Of a DNA stretch of 9,319 nt, positions 1-3,875 are shown one piece after another. The notes under the pieces are model-generated. The model had not been told where the DNA came from, did not search any database, and saw nothing but the letters and a program-made list of their open reading frames with translations. The stretch is from Candidatus Uhrbacteria bacterium (GTDB lineage: Bacteria; Patescibacteriota; Patescibacteriia; JACQSD01). Made by a program: the position numbers and the translations under genes. Numbering within the stretch: position 1 is the stretch's first letter; the number at the start of each line of letters is the position of its first letter. Location: the NCBI GenBank assembly GCA_016206165.1, contig JACQSD010000084.1, forward strand, positions 1 to 9,319. The letters are read 5' to 3'.

Positions 1-77
1 GTGGTGAAATGGCATACACGTCGGTCTCAAAAACCGATGAGGGCAACCTCGTGAGAGTTCAATTCTCTCCCACGGCA
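1..77 (+). tRNA. tRNA-Leu(CAA), 5' end cut by window edge
   Basis: Class II tRNA reading UUG codons. The anticodon arm is TCGGT, loop CTCAAAA, ACCGA, giving anticodon CAA. The long variable arm is a GAGG/CCTC stem closed by a GCAA loop. The T-arm is GAGAG, TTCAATT, CTCTC (53-69), followed by CCACGGC (70-76) and discriminator A77. The D-stem GTG (4-6) pairs with CAC (17-19), so base 1 is tRNA position 7 and about six 5' bases (expected GCCGTG) lie outside the window. CCA is not encoded. It is the first of three CAA-anticodon leucine tRNA bodies within 330 bases, and the only uninterrupted one. Confidence 0.95.
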
Positions 78-101
78 TATATGTAAAATAGCCAGGGCGG
101 G

Positions 102-154
102 CAAAAACCAGTGACCGCAAGGTCATGAGGGTTCGATTCCCTCCCCGCCCACCA
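102..154 (+). tRNA. orphan 3' half of a tRNA-Leu(CAA)
   Basis: The sequence begins exactly at tRNA position 34: CAAAA is the 3' part of a CAA anticodon loop and ACCAG the 3' anticodon strand. A variable arm GACC-GCAA-GGTC (113-124) follows, then a perfect T-arm GAGGG, TTCGATT, CCCTC (127-143), acceptor strand CCCGCCC (144-150) and an encoded ACCA end (151-154). No matching 5' half (expected GGGCGGG acceptor, D-arm, CTGGT) lies next to it. Instead GGGCGGG sits at 95-101, directly abutting C102 and able to pair with the acceptor strand. It could be a displaced 3' half, a split-gene exon whose 5' exon lies upstream of the window, or a deletion derivative. The intact tRNA-Leu ends only 24 bases before it. 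Confidence 0.8.
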
Positions 155-167
155 TTTGTACGGGACT

Positions 168-228
168 CACCCTGAACCAGATCTGCGATCGGTTCAGGGT
201 GCCCTGTACCGAATATTCTGGTACAGGG
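168..228 (+). other. 61-nt insertion in tRNA-Leu anticodon loop, two abutting hairpins
   Basis: Hairpin 1 has arms CACCCTGAACC (168-178) and GGTTCAGGGTG (191-201), perfect over 11 bp, with a further GATC/GATC pairing inside. Hairpin 2 has arms CCCTGTACC (202-210) and GGTACAGGG (220-228), perfect over 9 bp. The hairpins abut each other and fill the insertion exactly, so folding would bring exon ends T167 and C229 together. There is no coding potential and no group I core. Confidence 0.8.
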
Positions 229-260
229 CAAAATCCCGCGACCGCAAGGTCATGAGAGTT

Positions 261-312
261 TCCGCTCATCGCGACGCGCGTGAGCGGACCATGCACCCGC
301 AGTGGTACATGG
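261..312 (+). other. 52-nt insertion in tRNA-Leu T-loop, two abutting hairpins
   Basis: Hairpin 1 has arms TCCGCTCA (261-268) and TGAGCGGA (281-288) with an inner CGCG/CGCG. Hairpin 2 has arms CCATG (289-293) and CATGG (308-312). As in the anticodon-loop insertion, two hairpins fill the insertion end to end. Removal restores T-loop TTCGATT inside a perfect T-stem. The last base is G and the next exon starts with C. Confidence 0.75.
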
Positions 313-330
313 CGATTCTCTCCTCGGGCA

Positions 331-498
331 TGAGCGCAGCCAATGGCGGGGCGTCGAGAATCGAACGCCGGAGCGATGCTGAACGAGCATGCCGGCGAGT
401 GAAGCCGCGAAGGCGTGGGCGTTGGCCGAGGAGCTGGAAAGCGACGAGAGCCGAAGCCGATGCATCTTCCGCATATGAGCGATCTCCATACTCTTCGG
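331..498. other. structured stretch with no recognised gene
   Basis: I see no credible coding region. A strong hairpin lies at 369-396: a GCCGG/CCGGC outer stem and an ATGCT/AGCAT inner stem around GAACG. GAGAATCG (355-362) is the reverse complement of CGATTCTC (313-320), the restored T-loop of the broken tRNA-Leu. On the minus strand TTCGATTCTCGAC followed by GCCCCGCCA resembles a tRNA T-loop and 3' end, but its 5' T-stem does not pair. It may be another decayed or interrupted tRNA, or leader sequence for the fMet gene. Confidence 0.3.
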
Positions 499-525
499 TT
501 GACCTGTATGAGCAAGCATGATACT
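499..525 (+). promoter_or_regulatory. candidate promoter of tRNA-fMet
   Basis: TTGACC (499-504) and GATACT (520-525) are separated by 15 bases, ending 7 bases before the tRNA. The boxes match sigma70 consensus well but the spacer is short, so the assignment is moderate. Confidence 0.4.
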
Positions 526-532
526 CTTCGTT

Positions 533-958
533 CGCGGGGTAGAGCAGTCTGGCAGCTCGCCGGGCTCGACCGTAATTCAATCCATAAATGAAACGCCAAC
601 GGAAACCGCAGTCCGCGGCGTATCGGAATGCATGGGGATTGATATTGCGATGGGCCGCGCGTGGCGAAAGCCGCGGCGCGTCATCTGTCAAAATCGGGGA
701 AGCCTCATAGCGGTGGTAATCCCGAACCAATCCCGCCTAAGTTTTTGGACAATCACTTCGTGATTGCGAGAGCAATCAGTCCAAAAATTTATAGGTGGGC
801 AGGTGTAGAGACTTGATGGCAGACACCCACACTCTGAGTTTTTCAGAACGGGTGAAGGGAAAGTCCAGACCACAAATCCGCCCGTGGGCGGAGCAGCAAA
901 AGCTGAAGTGGTATGCATAACCCGGAGGTCGCCGGTTCAAATCCGGCCCCCGCAACCA
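533..958 (+). tRNA. initiator tRNA-fMet(CAU) interrupted by a group I intron
   Basis: Exon 1 is 533-566 and exon 2 is 916-958. Joined, they form a complete initiator tRNA. The acceptor is CGCGGGG (533-539) against CCCCGCA (948-954), with the unpaired C1/A72 typical of bacterial initiators. The D-arm follows TAGAGC. The anticodon stem CCGGG/CCCGG carries the three consecutive G:C pairs that mark initiators, and the loop is CT+CATAA. The T-arm is GCCGG, TTCAAAT, CCGGC (931-947). Discriminator A955 and CCA (956-958) are encoded. As the fMet gene seen here, it must be spliced to start protein synthesis unless another copy exists elsewhere. A terminator follows seven bases downstream. Confidence 0.93.
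567..915 (+). ncRNA. group I self-splicing intron (about 349 nt) in tRNA-fMet
   Basis: The 5' exon ends in U566 and the intron ends in G915, as group I chemistry requires. Core helices are visible. P3 is TCTGTC (684-689) with GGCAGA (818-823). P4 is TCGGG (694-698) with CCCGA (721-725). A P6 extension is TTTTTGGAC (732-740) with GTCCAAAAA (779-787). P7 is GACTT (810-814) with AAGTC (861-865). P8 is CACCC (824-828) with GGGTG (850-854). GGTGTAGAGACTTGATGG and GGTGAAGGGAAAGTCCAG match the R and S signatures of small bacterial tRNA introns such as those in Azoarcus tRNA-Ile and cyanobacterial tRNA-Leu. A possible guide GGCC (653-656) could pair with exon end GGCU, with an extended P1 (TCAATCC/GGATTGA) looping out the 5' part. 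There is no homing endonuclease ORF. Confidence 0.9.
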
Positions 959-964
959 AAAGAT

Positions 965-998
965 CCCCCGATACACTTCATACATCGGAGGGTTTTTT
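965..998 (+). terminator. rho-independent terminator after tRNA-fMet
   Basis: CCCCCGAT (965-972) pairs with ATCGGAGGG (984-992), apart from one interior A, followed by six T (993-998). It ends the plus-strand tRNA cluster. Confidence 0.85.
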
Positions 999-1024
999 GT
1001 TTACTGTTGTATACACCATATAAT
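996..1024 (+). promoter_or_regulatory. possible promoter for the 217-residue gene
   Basis: A perfect TATAAT (1019-1024) lies 17 bases after a weak TTTGTT. An alternative is TTGCCA (1060-1065) with 17 bases to TAAGGT (1083-1088). Neither is convincing on both boxes. Confidence 0.3.
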
Positions 1025-1116
1025 CAATCGATACAGCAAGGCATAACAGTCAGGTCGGTTTGCCAGAAATGTAAAAATGTGCTAAGGTGTATGTATAAGT
1101 CTTATTTTGTACTATT

Positions 1117-1770
1117 ATGTCAATCAGGGAAAATATAGATACTCCGAGAGAAGCAATGCAAGAGGAGGGTATTCGTGCCCCCGAAGTTCCGGAGTTACAG
1201 GGAGCAGAACTGCAAAAGCTTTCTGATCTCCTTGAACAGCATAAGGACGCTCTGATTTTCGATTTTCCAGAAAACATGAAGGTGATCGATCTGGAAACGA
1301 GAGATATTTCCGAATTATTAGTAAGTGGTGACCGCGGAGCGAGACTCGCTGGGGTGAAGGGAGAAGAAATATGGATGCGGTCTGACGGGAGTTTTTTTGA
1401 GAATTTCTATGATAAAGAGAGCGGCAAGTTCAAATCTCGTGGGTTGGACCGAAGGAATATAATTGACACAGCTTCCGTCTTGAAGATGGTCGTTTTTTTA
1501 CTTGAGGAGGCAGATCAGGCGATATTACAGTCGCAACGCCGAAATGAGTCGCGGTTACATGACCAGCATACACAGCAGGGCTCTCGTGCAGGGTCATCGG
1601 CGCGACGAGATAATACGGAAGCTCAGCATAGTGGAGAAGTGACGGAGTTGTTTGGTGTAAAACTTGAGGATGTGCAAGCAAGTACTCCAGAAGGACGACT
1701 CCGTGGTTTTATGAGTGCGCTCTATGCATTAAGGACTGAGTTGAGGTCGAGTGCGAGAAAGGCTAGTTAA
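1117..1770 (+). CDS. unrecognised 217-residue soluble protein
   Basis: I do not recognise the family. The ORF starts at ATG 1117 and ends at a TAA. There is no clear Shine-Dalgarno (upstream TTTTGTACTATT). The protein is hydrophilic and charged, with no signal peptide or membrane segment. The first 50 residues look helical (ELQKLSDLLEQHKDALIF). Residues about 70-115 contain a compact GVKGEEIWMRSDGSFFENFY stretch. Residues about 120-140 are helical (TASVLKMVVFLLEEADQAIL). A low-complexity polar linker rich in Q, R, S, H and N covers about 140-175, and a helical C-terminus follows (GRLRGFMSALYALRTELRSS). It sits alone between two terminators, and between the fMet gene and a partial copy of its 3' end, so it may be cargo of a small integrated element. 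Confidence 0.7.
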   Translation: MSIRENIDTPREAMQEEGIRAPEVPELQGAELQKLSDLLEQHKDALIFDFPENMKVIDLETRDISELLVSGDRGARLAGVKGEEIWMRSDGSFFENFYDKESGKFKSRGLDRRNIIDTASVLKMVVFLLEEADQAILQSQRRNESRLHDQHTQQGSRAGSSARRDNTEAQHSGEVTELFGVKLEDVQASTPEGRLRGFMSALYALRTELRSSARKAS

Positions 1771-1851
1771 TGGGGATAGAGAGGAAAGCTTGCATAGAAA
1801 TTCCATGTCACAAATCCGTAGAATTTTCAGTATCAGCTGGTATAGAATTCG

Positions 1852-1871
1852 TCCGCTCCCCGCAACCAAAA
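1852..1871 (+). repeat. partial copy of the tRNA-fMet 3' end (att-like)
   Basis: TCCGCTCCCCGCAACCAAAA matches the end of tRNA-fMet at 942-961 in 18 of 20 positions, with the last 14 identical and including the encoded CCA. The two copies are 910 bases apart and bracket the 217-residue gene. This is the arrangement left by tRNA-targeted integration, but no integrase is present, and it could be a decayed tRNA. Confidence 0.6.
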
Positions 1872-1898
1872 AAACCTGACAGCGTGTCAGGTTTTTTT
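1868..1898. terminator. bidirectional rho-independent terminator
   Basis: ACCTGACA (1874-1881) pairs perfectly with TGTCAGGT (1885-1892) around GCG. An A-run precedes the stem and a T-run follows it, so the hairpin can terminate both the plus-strand 217-residue gene and the minus-strand nested tRNA unit. Confidence 0.9.
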
Positions 1899-1950
1899 GA
1901 TATCAAATTTTGGCTGCGGCTGGGATCGAACCAGCGACCTAGGGCTTATG

Positions 1951-2067
1951 CCCCGAAGCAAAGAAAATTTGCAATGCCGGCGGGAGGGATCGAACCTCCG
2001 ACCTAGGGCTTATGAGTCCCTCGCTCTGACCAACTGAGCTACGCCGGCAAATTTTCTTGCTCCGGGG
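1951..2067 (-). repeat. imperfect inverted repeat flanking the nested tRNA
   Basis: The arms are 1951-1972 and 2047-2067, about 21 bp. On the transcribed strand the only irregularities are one bulged U and one G.U pair, so pairing is kept in the RNA. The outermost GC of the right arm overlaps the tRNA 5' end. The helix would present the inner tRNA on a stalk and end flush with the outer 3' half (GGGG then CATAA). Confidence 0.85.
1975..2048 (-). tRNA. tRNA(CAU), Met or Ile2, nested inside a split tRNA
   Basis: A complete 74-base class I tRNA on the minus strand. The acceptor is GCCGGCG/CGCCGGC, the D-arm GCTC...GAGC, the anticodon arm AGGGA, CTCATAA, GCCCT, and the T-arm GGAGG, TTCGATC, CCTCC. 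The discriminator is A at 1975 and CCA is not encoded. The pair at 31/39 is an A.G mismatch, shared with the outer tRNA. The 16 bases CATAAGCCCTAGGTCG are identical between inner and outer tRNAs, so one probably derives from the other. It is not the initiator, since it lacks the C1/A72 mismatch and the GGG/CCC anticodon stem. Confidence 0.93.
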
Positions 2068-2094
2068 TAAAAGTCCCTCTTTCCTAACTGCCTG

Positions 2095-2188
2095 CCCGCC
2101 GAGTATGCTGTGGCTCTGAGCCGCACCCAGCCCCACTTTTCAAAAAAGCGGAGCTGGGGGAGGTATTCTCGTTGGTGTGAGAGGCGGG
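2095..2188 (-). other. 94-nt structured insertion in the D-arm of the split tRNA
   Basis: Closed by CCCGCC (2188-2183) and GGCGGG (2100-2095) at its exact ends. It contains a 15-bp hairpin (2126-2140 with 2144-2158) whose two irregular positions are G.U in the minus-strand RNA but A.C on the plus strand, which supports minus-strand transcription. Excision would rebuild TAGCTCAG, the usual D-arm start. Confidence 0.65.
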
Positions 2189-2209
2189 AGCTACGCAGCC
2201 GTATATGCT

Positions 2210-2238
2210 AGTATAAAGGAAATCGGTTTCCTTCTCAA
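2210..2238 (-). promoter_or_regulatory. sigma70-type promoter of the nested tRNA unit
   Basis: On the minus strand TTGAGA (2238-2233), a 17-base spacer and TATACT (2215-2210) place the start a few bases before the outer tRNA 5' end at 2200. It overlaps the last codon and stop of rel. Confidence 0.8.
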
Positions 2239-3788
2239 GCCTTATTCTTTGTTTTTTTCTTTATCCCCTTTGGAGCAGTATCGTCCTTTGGTGTCACAAT
2301 GTTCTTCAGCCAATCGAAGAGTACGCCTTTTGTCTTTTCACGAATTTTTGTACGTGCCGATGGTGTCTTCACAAACGCGAGCCACTTTGGATCTGGCCCC
2401 TTTCTTTTTTTATCGGTAATAATTTCGACCACATCATGATTTTGCAATGGCGTTTCAAGCGGTACAAATGACCCATTAATTTTCGCATGCGCACACTTAT
2501 TCCCGAGGTCGGAGTGCACATGATAGGCAAAATCAACTGGTGTTGAGCCCTCAGGGAGGTCAATCCAATCGCCTTTTGGAGTGCGCACAAAAATGCGATC
2601 CTGGAGCACGTCGATTTTGAGCGATTCAAGATACTGCTGGTTTTCTTTCAATTCCTTCTTCCACTTCGTGAGTTCATTGACCCATGCAAGATTTCGTTTT
2701 GGAGCGACAGAACGCCCATGTTCACTATAATGCCAATGCGTGGACATCCCGTACTCCGCTTCATTGTGCATGCGTTGCGTGCGGATTTGGAATTCAACGA
2801 CTTCTAATTTTTCATCCTTGCCCACCGCGCACCACACGGTTGTATGGAGTGACTGATATCCATTTGGTTTTGGGTTCGCAATGTAATCTTTAATTCTCCC
2901 AGCGAGCGGCGTACAAAAACTATGAATGAGGCCAAGCACGGCATAACACTGCGGGATCGTTTCAACAATGATACGGACCGCCACGAGGTCATAGATTTGA
3001 TCAAGTGTGTTTTCGATCTGTGCTAAATCTGGGTTATGGCGAATGATTTTCTGATAGAGGCGAAATAAGTGTTTTCTTCTTCCATGAATCGCGAGAAATG
3101 GCATGCGCTCATGTTGCAGATGTTCCTCTGTGCTCGCGGTGATTCGCTCCACTACTTTTTCTTTTTCACGCAATCGATCTGATGCAGCTTTTTTCACGAT
3201 CTCGTATTCTTTTGGATAGACGTACGGAAAAGAACAATCTTCAAGATCCCCCTTCAGTTCTCCAACACCAAGCCGATCTGCGATTGGTGCATAAATTTCG
3301 AGTGTTTCTCGTGCGATCCGCGTCGATTTTTCAGGCGTGTGTGCGTAGAGCGTTTGGAGGTTATCAAGCCGATCAGCAAATTTTATAAGAATAACGCGGA
3401 GGTCCTTTGCCATGGCAACAAAGAGCTTTCGCATGCTTTCGATGTATCGCTCGATGCCACGGTATTGAACCTTATGGAGGACAGTGCACCCCACAACAAG
3501 CGCGGCAACTTCTTTACCGAATTCCTCGGTGACATCCACTTCAGTGACGCCCGTGTCTTCGATCACATCGTGGAGGAGGCCACCAATCATGGTTGGGATA
3601 TCTGCACGGAGGCGTTCCGCAAGAATGATCGCAACGCGCGTCGAGTGTTCAACGTAGTCTTCCCCGGTGAGGCGTTTCTGTCCTTTATGTGCTTCACTGG
3701 AGAATGCATGTGCGCGCCGCACGAGATTAAGATCTCCGTGGGGAAGATAGGTGGGGATGATGGCAAGAAGACGATCGATGGTGGTCAT
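2235..3788 (-). CDS. rel: RelA/SpoT-type (p)ppGpp synthetase/hydrolase, short C-terminus
   Basis: Makes and degrades the stringent-response alarmone (p)ppGpp from ATP and GTP/GDP in the cytoplasm. Starting at MTTIDRLL gives 517 residues; the upstream in-frame extension is low-complexity spacer and has no family likeness. The hydrolase HD domain covers about 20-170, with H48, HD 73-74 in LLHDVIEDTG and FADRLDN at 137-143. The synthetase covers about 235-355, with GRIKDYIANPKPNGYQSLHT at 297-316 and VEFQIRTQRMHNEAEYG. The RIKD motif is the RxKD form of bifunctional Rel/SpoT rather than the ExDD form of E. coli RelA. A TGS domain spans about 395-460. The protein ends some 55 residues later, so the zinc-finger and ACT regulatory domains of the usual ~720-750-residue proteins are missing. 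There is no Shine-Dalgarno. It is downstream of topA with a 35-base gap. Confidence 0.93.
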   Translation of the reverse strand: MTTIDRLLAIIPTYLPHGDLNLVRRAHAFSSEAHKGQKRLTGEDYVEHSTRVAIILAERLRADIPTMIGGLLHDVIEDTGVTEVDVTEEFGKEVAALVVGCTVLHKVQYRGIERYIESMRKLFVAMAKDLRVILIKFADRLDNLQTLYAHTPEKSTRIARETLEIYAPIADRLGVGELKGDLEDCSFPYVYPKEYEIVKKAASDRLREKEKVVERITASTEEHLQHERMPFLAIHGRRKHLFRLYQKIIRHNPDLAQIENTLDQIYDLVAVRIIVETIPQCYAVLGLIHSFCTPLAGRIKDYIANPKPNGYQSLHTTVWCAVGKDEKLEVVEFQIRTQRMHNEAEYGMSTHWHYSEHGRSVAPKRNLAWVNELTKWKKELKENQQYLESLKIDVLQDRIFVRTPKGDWIDLPEGSTPVDFAYHVHSDLGNKCAHAKINGSFVPLETPLQNHDVVEIITDKKRKGPDPKWLAFVKTPSARTKIREKTKGVLFDWLKNIVTPKDDTAPKGIKKKTKNKA

Positions 3789-3875
3789 AGACGAAAGAAC
3801 AGAGAAACTGAAGAACTGAAAAACTAAAGAACGGATGAACGTTCTTGCGTTCCTTCGTTCTTGCGTTCTTCCGTA
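3789..3875. repeat. low-complexity C/T-rich repeats at the topA/rel junction
   Basis: Short imperfect repeats of GAACTGAA/AAACTAAAGAAC and GTTCTTGC/GTTCCTTC fill the topA/rel spacer and the last codons of topA. The topA tail ERKNEGTQERSSVL is encoded by them, so it is probably not a conserved part of the enzyme. Confidence 0.6.

Larger units (their letters stand above)
161..330 (+). tRNA. tRNA-Leu(CAA) body interrupted by two hairpin insertions, 5' part not found
   Basis: Three exon-like pieces join into a canonical tRNA-Leu 3' body: CGGGACT (161-167), 229-260, and 313-330. Joined, they give anticodon stem CGGGA/TCCCG (5 of 5 pairs), loop CT+CAAAA (anticodon CAA), variable arm GACC-GCAA-GGTC, T-stem GAGAG/CTCTC (5 of 5), T-loop TT+CGATT, acceptor CTCGGGC and discriminator A330. 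Interruptions are 168-228 in the anticodon loop (between positions 33 and 34) and 261-312 in the T-loop. The predicted acceptor partner GCCCGAG and a D-arm are not visible upstream of 161, so the 5' part may be displaced beyond the window by a further insertion, or lost. Intact pairing argues against old decay. Whether it matures is unknown. Confidence 0.75.
1911..2200 (-). tRNA. split CAU-anticodon tRNA (Met or Ile2) enclosing a second tRNA
   Basis: On the minus strand the outer tRNA has three exon-like pieces. GGCTGCGTAGCT (2200-2189) is the acceptor and start of the D-arm. 2094-2072 ends in AGGGACT. 1950-1911 runs CATAAGCCCT, T-arm GCTGG, TTCGATC, CCAGC, acceptor CGCAGCC and discriminator A. 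GGCTGCG and CGCAGCC pair fully although they lie 290 bases apart. Joining gives TAGCT+CAG and loop CT+CATAA. The D-stem of the joined form is poor, so the middle piece is the weakest part. Insertions are 2188-2095 and 2071-1951; the second holds the intact inner tRNA. A sigma70-type promoter lies just upstream and a terminator just downstream, so the whole is one transcription unit. Anticodon CAU cannot separate Met from lysidine-type Ile here. Confidence 0.7.

Noticed and set aside
341..372. Minus-strand tRNA with T-loop TTCGATT and end GCCCCGCCA
   Set aside because: The 5' T-stem does not pair and no acceptor partner is found upstream on that strand. Excising the adjacent hairpin gives only a 4-of-5 stem.
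156..521. 121-codon plus-strand ORF
   Set aside because: It runs through tRNA exons and hairpins, is arginine-rich with no family likeness, and is better explained by structured RNA sequence.
123..730. Minus-strand ORFs across the tRNA cluster
   Set aside because: They read antisense through tRNA T-arms (GGEGIEPS and GVRFSTP are typical translations of antisense or sense tRNA ends).
841..915. RNase P RNA, suggested by GGGAAAGTCCAGACC
   Set aside because: The motif is the S/P7 element of a group I intron, confirmed by its pairing with GACTT at 810-814 and by the flanking tRNA-fMet exons.
1770..2006. 78-codon plus-strand ORF
   Set aside because: It crosses a terminator and the antisense strand of two tRNAs and has no family likeness.
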